From assembly GCF_014207185.1 (NCBI RefSeq), contig NZ_JACHCP010000003.1:62001-126000 (forward strand): DNA of 64,000 nt. The letters run 5' to 3'. Shown here in pieces: positions 1 through 11,237 of this stretch. The stretch comes from Rhodanobacter sp. A1T4 (GTDB taxonomy: Bacteria; Pseudomonadota; Gammaproteobacteria; Xanthomonadales; Rhodanobacteraceae). Position 1 is the stretch's first letter. The number at the start of each line of letters is the position of its first letter. The notes below the pieces were generated by a model. That model was not told the origin of the DNA and did no database searches. It worked only from the letters and a program-made list of their open reading frames with translations. The translations under genes and the position numbers were made by a program.

Positions 1-1
1 C

Positions 2-1300
2 ATTCACGAAGCAACGCGTGGCTTTGACGTGGCGCTGGTGGAGATCGGCGGTACGGTCGGCGATATCGAATCGCTGCCTTTCCTCGAAGCCATTCGCCAG
101 CTGCGCATTGAACATGGCCAGGAAAAAGTGGTGTTCATGCACCTCACCTTGGTGCCATATATCAAGGCTGCCGGTGAGATCAAGACCAAGCCGACCCAGC
201 ACTCGGTAAAGGAGCTGCGCTCGATCGGTATCCAGCCCGACATACTGCTTTGCCGCAGCGAACAGCCGCTGCCGGAAGGCGAGCGCCGTAAAATCGCCTT
301 GTTCACCAACGTGCCGGAGCAGGCGGTGATCAGCGCAGTCGACGTGGATGTGATCTACAAGACGCCGCTGTGGCTGCATAGCCAGGGTCTGGACGATATC
401 GTGGTGAAGCGTCTCGGCCTCAATGCCAAACCGGCGGATCTTTCCGCCTGGCAGCGTACCGTGGACGCGGTGGTGAATCCCAAGGATGAAGTCACCATCG
501 CCATCTGCGGCAAATACGTCGAGCACAAGGACGCATACAAGTCGCTGGGCGAAGCGCTGCGCCACGGTGGCATCAAGCAGCAGACGCGGGTCAATCTGCA
601 GTGGATCGATTCTGAGCAGATCGAGGCCGATGGTGCAGCCGCCGTTCTGGCAGGTGTCGATGCGATCCTGGTGCCCGGTGGATTCGGCAAGCGCGGCTTT
701 GAAGGCAAGATTCTGGCCGCCCGCTATGCGCGCGAACATGGCGTGCCATATTTCGGCATTTGCTACGGCATGCACGCGGCGGTGATCGACTTTGCCCGCC
801 ACGTGGCGAATTTGCCGGAAGCGGACTCCAGCGAGAATGACCGCAATACACCGGATCCGGTGATCGCGCTGATCACCGAATGGACGACTGCCACGGGAGA
901 AGTCGAGCAGCGCAGCGATCGCTCCGACCTGGGCGGCACCATGCGGCTGGGTTCGCAGGAGTGCCGCCTCAAGGCCGGCACGCTAGCGCGCGAGTTATAC
1001 GGTCAGGATGTCGTCGCCGAGCGCCATCGCCATCGGTATGAGTTCAACAACCGCTATCGCCAGGCCTTCGAGGATCTCGGGCTGGTGATTTCCGGCAAGT
1101 CGATGGACGATCTGCTGGTGGAAATCGTTGAGCTGCCGCCGCAGCAACATCCGTGGTTCCTCGGTTGCCAGGCGCATCCCGAGTTCACTTCCACGCCACG
1201 CGATGGCCATCCGTTGTTCATCGGCTTTGTCCGCGCAGCGCGCGAGTACAAGGCGGTGCGTGACGGTCATCGACTGGCCCAGCAGGAGTCGATCGCATGA
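2..1300 (+). CDS. pyrG: CTP synthase, 5'-truncated by window edge
   Basis: Makes CTP from UTP, ATP and glutamine in the cytoplasm. The frame is already open at base 2, so roughly the first 130 residues (most of the synthetase ATP-binding part) lie outside the window. Visible are the end of the amidoligase domain ([20 protein letters not shown]) and a complete class I glutamine amidotransferase domain with nucleophile cysteine in GICYGM and the His-Glu pair in AHPEF. The elbow reads CYGMH where many homologues have CLGMQ; the cysteine itself is intact, so activity is expected. The stop overlaps the kdsA start (ATGA), indicating co-translation. Confidence 0.97.
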   Translation: MHEATRGFDVALVEIGGTVGDIESLPFLEAIRQLRIEHGQEKVVFMHLTLVPYIKAAGEIKTKPTQHSVKELRSIGIQPDILLCRSEQPLPEGERRKIALFTNVPEQAVISAVDVDVIYKTPLWLHSQGLDDIVVKRLGLNAKPADLSAWQRTVDAVVNPKDEVTIAICGKYVEHKDAYKSLGEALRHGGIKQQTRVNLQWIDSEQIEADGAAAVLAGVDAILVPGGFGKRGFEGKILAARYAREHGVPYFGICYGMHAAVIDFARHVANLPEADSSENDRNTPDPVIALITEWTTATGEVEQRSDRSDLGGTMRLGSQECRLKAGTLARELYGQDVVAERHRHRYEFNNRYRQAFEDLGLVISGKSMDDLLVEIVELPPQQHPWFLGCQAHPEFTSTPRDGHPLFIGFVRAAREYKAVRDGHRLAQQESIA

Positions 1301-2130
1301 AGCTCTGTGGTTTTGAGATTGGACTGAACCAGCCTCTGTTCCTGATCGCTGGTCCTTGCGTGGTCGAGTCCGAACAGCTGCAGTTGGATGTTGCCGGCAA
1401 GTTGAAAGAGATCACCGGCAAGCTCGGCGTCAACTTCATTTTCAAGTCCAGCTTCGACAAGGCAAATCGTTCCTCCAGCGAAAGCTTTCGTGGACCTGGC
1501 CTGGAAGAAGGTCTGCGCATTCTCGGTGAGGTTCGCCGCCAGATCGGTGTTCCGGTGCTGACCGACGTGCACGAATACACGCCGATGGACGAGGTGGCTT
1601 CGGTCGTCGACGTGCTGCAGACGCCGGCCTTCCTGTGCCGGCAGACCGATTTCATCCAGAAGGTTGCGCGTGCCGGCAAGCCAGTGAACATAAAGAAAGG
1701 CCAGTTTCTCGCACCATGGGATATGAAGAACGTGGTGGCCAAGGCCAAGGCCGCTGGCAACGATGACATCATGGTGTGCGAGCGCGGCGCCAGCTTCGGT
1801 TATAACAACTTGGTCTCCGACATGCGCAGTTTGAGCGTGATGCGCGAGACCCACTGCCCGGTAATATTTGACGCCACCCATTCGGTGCAGCTGCCGGGTG
1901 GTCAAGGCACAAGCTCCGGTGGCCAACGTGAATTCGTGCCGGTGCTGGCGCGCGCGGCGGTGGCGGTAGGTATTGCTGGCCTGTTTGCCGAAACGCATCC
2001 CGATCCGAGCAAGGCGCTGAGCGACGGCCCGAACGCGTGGCCGCTGGACAAGATGGAAGCGCTGCTGGAAACGTTGATGGCGCTCGATGCGGTTACTAAG
2101 CGTCACGCGTTTCTCGAAGATTCGATATAA
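1297..2130 (+). CDS. kdsA: 3-deoxy-8-phosphooctulonate synthase
   Basis: Condenses phosphoenolpyruvate with arabinose 5-phosphate to KDO-8-phosphate, the first committed step to the KDO of lipopolysaccharide inner core. The 277-aa length is usual. Family motifs are visible: AGPCVVES near the N-terminus, [16 protein letters not shown] and FDATHSVQ. It begins inside the last codons of pyrG (4-base overlap) and is followed 57 bp later by eno, a pyrG-kdsA-eno order common in gammaproteobacteria. No sign of truncation. Confidence 0.97.
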   Translation: MKLCGFEIGLNQPLFLIAGPCVVESEQLQLDVAGKLKEITGKLGVNFIFKSSFDKANRSSSESFRGPGLEEGLRILGEVRRQIGVPVLTDVHEYTPMDEVASVVDVLQTPAFLCRQTDFIQKVARAGKPVNIKKGQFLAPWDMKNVVAKAKAAGNDDIMVCERGASFGYNNLVSDMRSLSVMRETHCPVIFDATHSVQLPGGQGTSSGGQREFVPVLARAAVAVGIAGLFAETHPDPSKALSDGPNAWPLDKMEALLETLMALDAVTKRHAFLEDSI

Positions 2131-3486
<1,356 letters not shown>

Positions 3487-3505
3487 GCGGGGCGATTGAC
3501 TGCCG

Positions 3506-3844
3506 ATGCTGCGCTGGGTCGCCCTGATTCTGATCCTTGTCCTGGTCGGACTGCAGCTGAAGCTGTGGTCCGGTGCGGGCAGCATGCGCGACGTCGACAG
3601 CCTGCGCATCGCCGTGAAGAAACAGACCGATGAAAATGATCGGCTGCAGCAGCGCAATCAGGCGCTCGGTGCCGATGTGCTGGATCTCAAGCATGGTGAC
3701 CAGGCAGTTGAGGCGCGTGCGCGTACCGAGCTGGGTCTGATCAAGCCGGGCGAAACGTTCTATCAGGTCGTCGAAACGCCAGCAGCAGCTACTACGGCAT
3801 CGCCCGCGGCAGCATCATCGGCGGCGCAAGCCGGTCAACCGTGA
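3506..3844 (+). CDS. ftsB: Cell division protein FtsB
   Basis: Bitopic inner-membrane protein that forms the FtsQLB complex of the divisome. The 112-aa product has an N-terminal membrane segment (about residues 3-20), then a coiled coil and the conserved block EARARTELGLIKPGE-FYQVVE. The C-terminal tail after residue 90 is Ala/Thr-rich and longer than in E. coli FtsB. It overlaps ispD by 4 bases (GTGA), and the eno-ftsB-ispD-ispF order is typical. Confidence 0.95.
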   Translation: MLRWVALILILVLVGLQLKLWSGAGSMRDVDSLRIAVKKQTDENDRLQQRNQALGADVLDLKHGDQAVEARARTELGLIKPGETFYQVVETPAAATTASPAAASSAAQAGQP

Positions 3845-4551
3845 GCACCCCGCCGCTCCCATCGCCGGTGTTCTGGTGCGTGGTGCCGGCAGCAGGCCGC
3901 GGCACTCGGGTTGGCGGAGACTGCCCCAAGCAATATCTGCCGCTGGCGGGGCGGGCGTTGATCATGCATACGCTGGATCGTCTCGCCGCACACCCACAGG
4001 TTGCCGGGTTGCTCGTGACGCTCAACGCATCGGATGTGCATTGGACCGACATCGATTCACTGCATGGCAAGCCGGTGCTTACCGCTGTGGGTGGGAATGA
4101 GCGAAGCGATTCGGTACTGGCTGGTCTGCATGCATTACCCGCCGTGGTGGGCGACGATGCGTTCGTGCTGGTCCATGACGCTGCCAGGCCTTGCGTGCGT
4201 AGCGCCGATATCAGCCGCTTGATCGATTGCGTCACGGTAGACGACGGTGGCCTACTCGGCGCGCCCCTGCGCGATACCTTGAAACGCGCGGATGCCGCGG
4301 CGCGCAGCATGGCCACCGAACCGCGCGATGAACGCTGGCGGGCCTTCACGCCACAGATGTTTCGACGCGGCGAGCTGACTTCGGCATTGCGCGACGTCAC
4401 TGCGCGTGGCGTGAAAGTAAGCGATGAGGCCATGGCGATGGAGCTGGCTGGTTTCGCGCCACTGTTGGTCGAAGGTGCCGAGGACAATATCAAGGTCACC
4501 ACCGCTGCGGATTTTGCGCTGGCCGAATTTCTGTTGGCGAGGACGGCATGA
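3841..4551 (+). CDS. ispD: 2-C-methyl-D-erythritol 4-phosphate cytidylyltransferase
   Basis: Transfers CMP from CTP to MEP in the non-mevalonate isoprenoid pathway. The 236-aa protein begins with the nucleotide-binding loop [19 protein letters not shown] and contains [10 protein letters not shown] and DDGGLLGAP, all family hallmarks. The GTG start overlaps the ftsB stop, and its own stop overlaps ispF (ATGA), so ftsB-ispD-ispF is one coupled unit. Confidence 0.97.
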   Translation: MSTPPLPSPVFWCVVPAAGRGTRVGGDCPKQYLPLAGRALIMHTLDRLAAHPQVAGLLVTLNASDVHWTDIDSLHGKPVLTAVGGNERSDSVLAGLHALPAVVGDDAFVLVHDAARPCVRSADISRLIDCVTVDDGGLLGAPLRDTLKRADAAARSMATEPRDERWRAFTPQMFRRGELTSALRDVTARGVKVSDEAMAMELAGFAPLLVEGAEDNIKVTTAADFALAEFLLARTA

Positions 4552-5024
4552 TGCGTATCGGTAACGGCTTCGACGTGCATGCCTTCGGCGATGGCGATCA
4601 TGTCACCCTGGGCGGCGTGCGCGTGCCGCACAGTCATGGCGTGGTCGCGCATTCGGATGGCGACGTGGTGATCCACGCGTTGTGCGATGCCATTTTCGGT
4701 GCGTTGGCCTTGGGTGATATCGGCACCCATTTTCCACCGTCCGACGAACGCTGGCGCAATGCCGATAGCCGCCAGTTTCTCCGCCATGCGGCGTTGCTGA
4801 TGGAACAACATGGCTACGCGCTGGGCAACGCCGACATTACGGTGATTTGCGAAACGCCGAAGGTCGGGCCGCACGCGCAGGCGATGCGCGAATGTCTGGC
4901 CGCTGATCTGGATAGCGATCCTGGCCGCATCAGCGTCAAGGCCACCACCACCGAAAAGCTCGGCTTCACTGGTCGTGGCGAAGGCATCGCGGCACAGGCT
5001 GTTGTGCTACTTGAGCGGCTTTGA
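4548..5024 (+). CDS. ispF: 2-C-methyl-D-erythritol 2,4-cyclodiphosphate synthase
   Basis: Catalyses cyclisation of CDP-ME 2-phosphate to MEcPP, the step after IspD and IspE. The 158-aa length is normal. The zinc-binding DVH and the HSDGDV motif are present, as are [11 protein letters not shown] and the C-terminal [16 protein letters not shown]. Two adjacent ATG codons (4548 and 4551) could start it; the first gives the ATGA overlap with ispD. Confidence 0.97.
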   Translation: MMRIGNGFDVHAFGDGDHVTLGGVRVPHSHGVVAHSDGDVVIHALCDAIFGALALGDIGTHFPPSDERWRNADSRQFLRHAALLMEQHGYALGNADITVICETPKVGPHAQAMRECLAADLDSDPGRISVKATTTEKLGFTGRGEGIAAQAVVLLERL

Positions 5025-5068
5025 GCGCTCGTTGAACTATTGAATGCCGGCACTGCCGGTGGAGCGTC

Positions 5069-6142
5069 ATGTCCGAATCCGAAGAAACTCAAAACCAGCC
5101 GGTAACCACCGAGGCGGCTCAGACCACGTCCGTGAACGAAGCGCTTCCCTGGGCCTACGGCGCCCCCCCGTTGCAGGCTCGGCTGCGCAGCACACCGGAC
5201 GATTTTCGGGTCGAGGAAGTGCTGGGTTACGACGCCGACGGTCAGGGCGAACACGCACTGTTGTGGGTAGAAAAGCGCGGTGCGAATACGGACTGGGTCG
5301 CACGCGAGTTGGCGAAGTTTGCCGGCGTGTCGCAGGTCGCGGTGGGCTACGCCGGCATGAAGGATCGGCATGCGGTAACTCGTCAGACTTTCTCGGTTCA
5401 GTTGGCCGGCAAGCCTGATCCGGATTGGTCGACTTTTCCTCACGCCGAAGTGAAAGTGCTGGCCGCGACGCGCCATTCGCGCAAGCTCAAGCGTGGCGCG
5501 CTTCGCGGCAATCGTTTCGTGCTGGTACTGCGTCAGGTGCAGGGCGATCGCGAAGCGGCCGAACGCGTGCTTCAGCAGATCGCCGCGCGCGGCGTGCCGA
5601 ACTATTACGGTGAACAGCGTTTCGGTCGCGAAGGCGGCAACGTGGCACAGGCGCGCTCGATGTTCGCCGGGCGCCGCGTCGAACGCGACAAGCGTTCGTT
5701 TCTCTTGTCGGCCGCGCGCTCGCAGATCTTCAACAGCGTGTTGGCCGCGCGCGTTGAACGCGATGCGTGGGACACACCGCTCGATGGCGAAATATGGGCG
5801 CTGGCCGGTTCACGCTCGTGGTTCGGCCCGGAACCTTTCAGTGACGTACTGGCCGAACGACTGGCGCGTCTGGACATCCATCCATCTGGTCCGCTGTGGG
5901 GCCAGGGCGAACGGCCCAGCCAAAGTGAAGCTGGTGCGCTGGAACAGTCGATTGCCGAAAGCTACAGCGATCTGGCCGCCGGCCTGGTCGCGGCGCGCAT
6001 GGATCAGGAGCGTAGGCCGCTCCGGCTGGTGCCGACGGATTTGAAGTGGCGCTGGCTGGATGACGACGCGCTGGAGCTGTCTTTCGAACTGCCAGCCGGT
6101 GCGTATGCCACGGTTGTCGTGCGCGAGTTGGCGCTGAACTGA
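5069..6142 (+). CDS. truD: tRNA pseudouridine(13) synthase
   Basis: Converts U13 of tRNA-Glu to pseudouridine. The 357-aa protein has an acidic, low-complexity N-terminal extension of about 30 residues, then the TruD core: DFRVEEVLGYDADGQGEHALL, the catalytic-aspartate motif YAGMKDRHAVTRQ, LKRGALRGNRF, and PNYYGEQRFGREG preceding the inserted TRUD domain. It ends the plus-strand cluster; in many gammaproteobacteria it is followed directly by surE, but here a repeat element and the convergent smr gene intervene. Confidence 0.95.
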   Translation: MSESEETQNQPVTTEAAQTTSVNEALPWAYGAPPLQARLRSTPDDFRVEEVLGYDADGQGEHALLWVEKRGANTDWVARELAKFAGVSQVAVGYAGMKDRHAVTRQTFSVQLAGKPDPDWSTFPHAEVKVLAATRHSRKLKRGALRGNRFVLVLRQVQGDREAAERVLQQIAARGVPNYYGEQRFGREGGNVAQARSMFAGRRVERDKRSFLLSAARSQIFNSVLAARVERDAWDTPLDGEIWALAGSRSWFGPEPFSDVLAERLARLDIHPSGPLWGQGERPSQSEAGALEQSIAESYSDLAAGLVAARMDQERRPLRLVPTDLKWRWLDDDALELSFELPAGAYATVVVRELALN

Positions 6143-6153
6143 TCGCTGAAATC

Positions 6154-6447
6154 GCTTAGAGCCCGTTCATGATCTCCGCGTGGCCCGCGCCGGGAGCGGT
6201 TTGCGCGCAGGCCAAGGAAGAAGGAGGGAGTGTACGTCGGTACACGACCGAGTGATGACGCCGGCATGGGTGCAAACCGACCCGGCCCGAAGGGTTGCGT
6301 CGTGGCGGCCGCCCAGCGGCAGCGCGCGGCTTGGCCTGACCGCCAGTCAGGCGCTGCACACCGAGAAAGGTGTAAACCACGCACCCCCACCGGACGACCG
6401 CCACGGCACAACGCGGGCTACGTGGAGATCGTGAACAGGCTCTTAGC
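6154..6447. repeat. 294-bp element with 27-bp imperfect terminal inverted repeats
   Basis: The left arm (6154-6180) and right arm (6421-6447) are inverted copies matching at 23 of 27 positions, sharing the core GAGATC-TGAAC-GGCTCT. The interior has no credible reading frame and contains a small palindrome around GTGTACGTCGGTACAC. The right arm covers the last codon and stop of smr. This looks like a non-autonomous, MITE-like or REP-type dispersed repeat; other copies would be expected elsewhere in the genome but cannot be seen here. Confidence 0.6.
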
Positions 6448-6988
6448 CTTTCAGCAACACCACGACTGCGCCGGTGCCGCCCATGGCTGGACGCGCCGAA
6501 GCAAAGGCGATCACGTCGTCGCGCCGCCGCAGCAGACGATCGGTCAGGCCTTTCAATACGGGCCCGGCGGCGCGTGAGCGCAGGCCCTTGCCATGCACGA
6601 TGCGCACGCAGCGCAGTCCGTTTTGTTTGGCTTCGGCCAGAAACATCACGATGGTGGCTTGGGCGGCAGCGGCGTTCATCTGATGCAGGTCGATATCGTC
6701 TTGTACGCTGAACTGGCCGCGCTTGAGCTGCCGCAGCAGCTTGGGTGAGTAGCCATCGCGCAGATAACTCAGTTCTTCACCGACTTCGAGGATGGCTGGA
6801 TCGAAGGCCATGTCGAGCAGTTCGCCGGGTACCGAGGCCTCGTCGGCTTCGAACATGTGCGGATGTGGGGCTGGTTTTGCCGGGGCCGGTGGTGCCGTCA
6901 CCGGATCAAGTCGACGCACCTCGCCGATCGACTCGCGAAACAGGCGGCTGTCGTCGTCATCGATTGGTACGGGGGCGCGGCGTTTCAT
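6443..6988 (-). CDS. Smr-domain protein (putative DNA/RNA endonuclease)
   Basis: The 181-aa protein ends in a Smr (MutS2-related) domain at about residues 95-181 with all three family motifs: DLHQ, HGKGLRS and GGTGAVVV. Such single-domain Smr proteins are nicking endonucleases in vitro, with roles in nucleic-acid processing. The N-terminal half is charged and Pro-rich with no recognised fold. It is convergent with truD, and its last codon lies inside the right arm of the neighbouring repeat. It faces away from surE, with which it shares an upstream region of 155 bp. Confidence 0.85.
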   Translation of the reverse strand: MKRRAPVPIDDDDSRLFRESIGEVRRLDPVTAPPAPAKPAPHPHMFEADEASVPGELLDMAFDPAILEVGEELSYLRDGYSPKLLRQLKRGQFSVQDDIDLHQMNAAAAQATIVMFLAEAKQNGLRCVRIVHGKGLRSRAAGPVLKGLTDRLLRRRDDVIAFASARPAMGGTGAVVVLLKG

Positions 6989-7143
6989 GGCTCCATGCTA
7001 ACCAAAGCCCGTGCGATGGTGCGAATGCGCCGGATCGCGGCCGATTCGTGTGAAACCACCCACGCGCTCCGGTAGACTTCAACGGTTAAGGCGTACCGTG
7101 AAAATCACCGCGGTGCGCCACCGTCAGCTTTCAACGGAGCAGC

Positions 7144-7956
7144 ATGCGAGTTCTGGTCAGTAACGATGATGGTGTGGATGCACCGGGCATCCATGTGCTT
7201 GCCGAGCGCTTGCGCGAGGTCGGCGAGGTGACCGTGGTGGCGCCCGATCGCGACCGTTCCGGCGCCAGCAATTCACTCACCCTGGACTCGCCCTTGCGGG
7301 TGCTTCCGATGGGCAAGGGCTATTTTCGTGTGGCTGGTACGCCAACCGACTGCGTGCATCTGGCGCTGGCCGGATTGCTCGACCACGAGCCCGATATCGT
7401 GGTGTCCGGCATCAATAATTCGGCCAACCTCGGCGACGACGTGATTTATTCCGGCACGGTATCGGCGGCGATGGAAGGGCGTTTCCTCGGACTGCCGGCG
7501 ATCGCGGTATCGCTGGTCACCAAGGATCACAACGGTCAACACTACGACTCGGCCGCGCAGGCCGTGTTGTTGCTGATGCAGCGCCTGTTGGTCGACCCGC
7601 TGCCGGCCGACACGATTCTCAACGTCAACGTACCCGATCGGCCCTGGAAAGAAATTCAGGGTTTCGAAGTGACTCGCCTGGGTCGCCGCCATCGCTCGGC
7701 GCCCTCGGTGGCACAGACCGACCCGCGCGGCCGACCGATCTGGTGGATCGGGCCAGCAGGTGAGGTAGACGACGACAGCCCCGGTACCGATTTCAACGCG
7801 GTGCAGCGCGGTTTTATCTCGGTAACGCCTATCCATGTCGACCTCACGCGTTTCCAGGCGCTGGAAAAAGTCAGCAGTTGGATCGAAGAGTTGAGCGATA
7901 ACATGTTGAGCACCCCCATGGCGCTCGACCACACTGCCAGCCACGAGGTCGTCTGA
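7144..7956 (+). CDS. surE: 5'/3'-nucleotidase SurE
   Basis: Metal-dependent phosphatase acting on nucleoside monophosphates, associated with stationary-phase survival. The 270-aa protein opens with the metal-binding [11 protein letters not shown] and has [22 protein letters not shown] and [21 protein letters not shown] motifs, all characteristic. It is followed after 3 bp by pcm, the usual surE-pcm-nlpD order of gammaproteobacteria. A GGAG Shine-Dalgarno precedes the ATG. Confidence 0.97.
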   Translation: MRVLVSNDDGVDAPGIHVLAERLREVGEVTVVAPDRDRSGASNSLTLDSPLRVLPMGKGYFRVAGTPTDCVHLALAGLLDHEPDIVVSGINNSANLGDDVIYSGTVSAAMEGRFLGLPAIAVSLVTKDHNGQHYDSAAQAVLLLMQRLLVDPLPADTILNVNVPDRPWKEIQGFEVTRLGRRHRSAPSVAQTDPRGRPIWWIGPAGEVDDDSPGTDFNAVQRGFISVTPIHVDLTRFQALEKVSSWIEELSDNMLSTPMALDHTASHEVV

Positions 7957-7959
7957 AAG

Positions 7960-8655
7960 ATGACGGTTTATCGATTGCCGGCGGCAGAACTGAAGGGCGA
8001 GGGCATGACCTCCCAACGCGCGCGTGACCGTCTGGCGGTCAGCCTGAAGGAAAGCGGTATCCGCGATACCCGGGTGATCGAGGTGATCCGCAATTTGCCG
8101 CGTCACCACTTCATCGATCAGGCGTTGCATTCGCGTGCGTACGAAAATACCGCGCTGCCGATCGGCCACGGCCAGACCATCTCGCAGCCGTGGGTGGTGG
8201 CGCGTATGACCGAAGTGCTACTGGAGCACTTCGATTCGAAACAGGGCATGCCGAAGAGGGTGCTCGAGATTGGTACAGGCTCGGGTTATCAGGCTGCCGT
8301 GTTGGCGGCGCTGGTGTCGGAGCTCTTCACGGTGGAGCGCATCGAGGAGCTGCTGCGCCAGGCGCGTCGACGCTTTCGTCAGCTGGGTATCACCAACCTG
8401 CGCTCGAAGCATGATGACGGCAAGCTGGGCTGGCCGGAGGAGGCGCCGTTCGATGCGATTATCCTCACTGCCGCGGGCGACACGATCCCCACACGCATTC
8501 TCGATCAACTCACGCCCACCGGCGTGCTGGTGGCACCGGTCGGTTCGGCCAGCAGCCAGACGTTGATCCGCATGCGCGGCGATGGCGAAGGCGACTTTAT
8601 GCAAGAAGAACTCGGCCCGGTCAGTTTCGTGCCACTGCTTGGCGGGATTGGCTGA
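7960..8655 (+). CDS. pcm: Protein-L-isoaspartate O-methyltransferase
   Basis: Repairs isoaspartyl residues in damaged proteins using S-adenosylmethionine. Visible are [13 protein letters not shown] near residue 65, the SAM-binding [11 protein letters not shown], and [14 protein letters not shown]. At 231 aa it has about 15 extra N-terminal residues compared with an internal ATG at 8005 that has its own AAGGGCGAGGGC ribosome site; that internal start would give a 216-aa protein closer to the family norm. Its stop overlaps the next ATG by one base. Confidence 0.95.
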   Translation: MTVYRLPAAELKGEGMTSQRARDRLAVSLKESGIRDTRVIEVIRNLPRHHFIDQALHSRAYENTALPIGHGQTISQPWVVARMTEVLLEHFDSKQGMPKRVLEIGTGSGYQAAVLAALVSELFTVERIEELLRQARRRFRQLGITNLRSKHDDGKLGWPEEAPFDAIILTAAGDTIPTRILDQLTPTGVLVAPVGSASSQTLIRMRGDGEGDFMQEELGPVSFVPLLGGIG

Positions 8656-9263
8656 TGCGGCTGTTTGGAAAACTCTATGCCCAGGCGCTGGTCTGGGCGC
8701 GCAGCTCGAAGGCAATTTATTACCTTTGTGGACTGAGCTTCGTCGAGGCCTTCATTTTCCCGATTCCGCCGGAAGTGATGCTGGCGCCGATGATGCTGGG
8801 CAAACGGCACAAGGCGTTTCACTTTGCGAATCTGAGCCTGCTGTTTTCGCTGCTGGGTGCGCTGGTGGGATATGCGCTGGGTCATTGGGCATTTCAGGCT
8901 CTACGGCCCGTGCTCGATTCGCTGCATCTGCTGGTACCGATCGAGCAGGGCGTCACTGTATTACGCCAGCAGATGGTCCATCACCAGTGGGGACTGTTCG
9001 GTGTACTGATTCTGGCTGCGCTGCAGCCGGTCGTACCGATGAAGTTTGTTACCTGGGCCTGCGGCATCATCGGCGTGCCGGTGCTGCCGTTCCTCGTTTG
9101 CATCGGGCTGGGGCGAGGTAAACGTGTGTGGTTGCTGGCGTTGCTGATCCGTCTTTTTGGCGAGCGTGCCGAGCGTATTCTGCACAAATATATCGAGTGG
9201 ATTGGCTGGATCGCGCTGGTGCTGCTCGGCCTGCTGCTGGTCTGGTGGTTGTGGTTGCGTTGA
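8655..9263 (+). CDS. yqaA: YqaA/DedA-type (VTT) inner-membrane protein
   Basis: A 202-aa polytopic membrane protein with about four hydrophobic segments, the VTT/SNARE-associated fold used by DedA-family proteins implicated in lipid flipping and membrane homeostasis. The family motif is seen as FVEAFIFPIPPEVMLAP near residue 30, followed by a long hairpin and a C-terminal helix rich in Leu and Trp. It is co-translated with pcm (1-base overlap), and yqaA-type genes between pcm and nlpD are common in Xanthomonadales. The physiological substrate is unknown. Confidence 0.8.
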   Translation: MRLFGKLYAQALVWARSSKAIYYLCGLSFVEAFIFPIPPEVMLAPMMLGKRHKAFHFANLSLLFSLLGALVGYALGHWAFQALRPVLDSLHLLVPIEQGVTVLRQQMVHHQWGLFGVLILAALQPVVPMKFVTWACGIIGVPVLPFLVCIGLGRGKRVWLLALLIRLFGERAERILHKYIEWIGWIALVLLGLLLVWWLWLR

Positions 9264-9315
9264 GCGTCGGCCACAGAGTGATGAGAAAGTATAGGAAGAG
9301 GGATGGCGCCTCGGT

Positions 9316-10356
9316 ATGCTGCTCACCATGACTCGACACCTGCCTGTTCTGACGATTGCGGTTGCATCCTTGACGCTCGCCGCCTGTAGCACCATGCACA
9401 GTTCGGTGGTGGTGGAGCCGGCTGCCGGCGGTGGTTACAGTGGCGGCAGTGTTGCGGCGCCTGCACATACGTCGATTCCCGGCGGTAGCTATCAGGTGGT
9501 GAAGGGCGACACACTGTATTCAATCGCCTTTCGCAACAAAGTGGACTTTCGCGATCTGGCACAGTGGAATTCTGTGGCTGCGCCTTACACCATTCATCCC
9601 GGGCAGCGTCTGAAACTTTCTCCGGTGACGGCAACTGCTGTTGCAACAGGGCATCCCGGCGGTGCCCCGCCGCCGCCGCCGGGTCCGGCGCCAGCTGTTG
9701 CCCCGGCATCTACGGCACATCCATCGCCCACTCCCGCGGTTGCATCGGCACCGATGTTTGAACCCGTGACCACGCCGGCTGCTGCATCGTCCAGTTCGAA
9801 GCCGCCAAGCCCGGCAAGCGCAGGTGTCACGCCAGTCGTCACGGCGCCACCCAAGCCGGTGGCGCCTGCGGTCACAACAACAACCAGCGTGGTACCGGTA
9901 GCGGGCGTAAAGACGCCGTCGCCAGCGGTGCTGCCACCACCCGCACCCGCGCAGGTGGTCTCTACCGGCCCCTCACGTGCGGTCAGCGGCGTGACATGGC
10001 GTTGGCCGGCGCAGGGCACGTTAATCAAACGCTTCCAGACGGGCGATGCCATTCCCGGTATCGAGATCGGTGGCAACGCCGGCGATCCCGTGCACGCTGC
10101 GGCGGACGGTGTCGTGGTTTATAGCGGCAACGGGTTGGTCGGTTACGGCGAGCTGGTCATCATCAAGCACAGTGACAGCTTCCTGTCGGCCTATGGCCAC
10201 AACAGCAAGCGTCTGGTCAAGGAAGGTCAGCGAGTCACCGCCGGGCAGCAGATTGCCGAAATGGGTTCCACTGGCGCGACCCGCAACGAACTGGAATTCC
10301 AGATCCGCAAGGACGGCAACCCGGTCGATCCGCTGGGTTATCTGCCGCCGCACTAA
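9316..10356 (+). CDS. nlpD: Murein hydrolase activator NlpD-like lipoprotein
   Basis: Outer-membrane lipoprotein that activates cell-separation amidases. The N-terminus has a lipoprotein signal ending LTLAAC; a second ATG at 9328 may be the true start. A LysM domain follows (YQVVKGDTLYSIAFRNK), then a Pro/Ala-rich linker of about 120 residues, then an M23/LytM domain. The LytM domain is degenerate: the usual HFEIR metal-binding strand reads EFQIR, so it should be an activator, not an enzyme, as known for E. coli NlpD. It ends the surE-pcm-yqaA-nlpD unit; in many species rpoS follows, but it does not here. Confidence 0.9.
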   Translation: MLLTMTRHLPVLTIAVASLTLAACSTMHSSVVVEPAAGGGYSGGSVAAPAHTSIPGGSYQVVKGDTLYSIAFRNKVDFRDLAQWNSVAAPYTIHPGQRLKLSPVTATAVATGHPGGAPPPPPGPAPAVAPASTAHPSPTPAVASAPMFEPVTTPAAASSSSKPPSPASAGVTPVVTAPPKPVAPAVTTTTSVVPVAGVKTPSPAVLPPPAPAQVVSTGPSRAVSGVTWRWPAQGTLIKRFQTGDAIPGIEIGGNAGDPVHAAADGVVVYSGNGLVGYGELVIIKHSDSFLSAYGHNSKRLVKEGQRVTAGQQIAEMGSTGATRNELEFQIRKDGNPVDPLGYLPPH

Positions 10357-10386
10357 GGCTATAACGGCAACGCAAGTCGCGTCGAA

Positions 10387-10764
10387 TCAAGGCGTCAGCA
10401 GAATAAACCCGGCAACGACCCGTCGCCCTTCACCCGCCAACAGGTTGTAGGTACGCGCGGCGGCGGCGTTGTCCATCACTTCGATGCCGACGTTCCGGCG
10501 AAGAAAGCCGGCCATGAAGGCCGCCGCCGGGAATGTCTGGCGCTGGCCGGTACCCAAAATTACGAGCTCGGGTTGCAAGTCCAGTAGAGCACCGACGTGG
10601 TCGGCATCGAGCTGGCTGGCGTCGTCGACACCCCAGTTCTCGATGGCCTTATCCGGTGCCAGCAGAAAGCTGCTGGACAGCTCCCGATCGATCAGTGTGA
10701 TGCTTTGCGCGCCGACTCGACGCACAAGCAGATAGCCTTCAGCCTGGTCGAGGGATAGATCCAT
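10387..10764 (-). CDS. Mth938-like (DUF498) domain protein
   Basis: A 125-aa cytoplasmic protein of the Mth938/NDUFAF3/AAMDC superfamily. The signature is the ELVILGTGQRQTFP stretch and the C-terminal RTYNLLAGEGRRVVAGFIL. Bacterial members have no established reaction; the mitochondrial relative NDUFAF3 is a complex I assembly factor. Its start overlaps the yhbY stop by one base, so the two are a minus-strand operon convergent with nlpD. Confidence 0.8.
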   Translation of the reverse strand: MDLSLDQAEGYLLVRRVGAQSITLIDRELSSSFLLAPDKAIENWGVDDASQLDADHVGALLDLQPELVILGTGQRQTFPAAAFMAGFLRRNVGIEVMDNAAAARTYNLLAGEGRRVVAGFILLTP

Positions 10765-11060
10765 CAGCGCGGCAGGGCGATCTTCGGCTCGTCGATATTG
10801 CGGCGGAAAAGCACCACCACGTGGCCGATCTGCTGGATCGTCTCCGCTTGGGTGCCTTCGGTCAAAACAGCAATCTGGGCCTGGCGCTCTTCCTTGTCGC
10901 CACCGGACAGCTTGACCTTGACCAGTTCGTGCTGGCTAAGAGCCAGGCCGAGTTCCTTGGTGACAGCGTCGCTGGCGCCTTTGTTGCCGAGCAGGATGAC
11001 CGGGCTCAGATCATGAGCGAGGCTGCGCAGGTAACGGATCTGCGAGGAGGAAAGTGCCAT
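10764..11060 (-). CDS. yhbY: Ribosome assembly RNA-binding protein YhbY
   Basis: CRM-domain (CRS1/YhbY) RNA-binding protein associated with pre-50S ribosomal particles. The hallmark is VILLGNKGASDAV (a GxxG RNA-binding loop), with ALSQHELVKVKL following. The start at 11060 (MALSSSQIRYLRSLAHDL) matches the family N-terminus; an in-frame ATG at 11093 would add 11 residues. It is divergent from rlmE, 178 bp away. Confidence 0.9.
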   Translation of the reverse strand: MALSSSQIRYLRSLAHDLSPVILLGNKGASDAVTKELGLALSQHELVKVKLSGGDKEERQAQIAVLTEGTQAETIQQIGHVVVLFRRNIDEPKIALPR

Positions 11061-11237
11061 GTCGTGCGTACTCGATTCGCTGTCATTCAACATCTAAGGG
11101 TATCATGCGTCCACAAGCCGCATGCCGGAAAACATTCGATCGTCACAAGTGATGAACGATCCTGTGTACTGTTGTAATCGTTAACGCGTGTTTTCTCGGC
11201 CTCTCAGCAATCTCCCTCTTCCTGGCTGTATCCGACC

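Noticed and set aside
1..1300. The CYGMH elbow of PyrG as a sign of an inactive glutaminase.
   Set aside because: The nucleophile cysteine and the His-Glu pair are present; neighbouring substitutions occur in related genera to my recollection.
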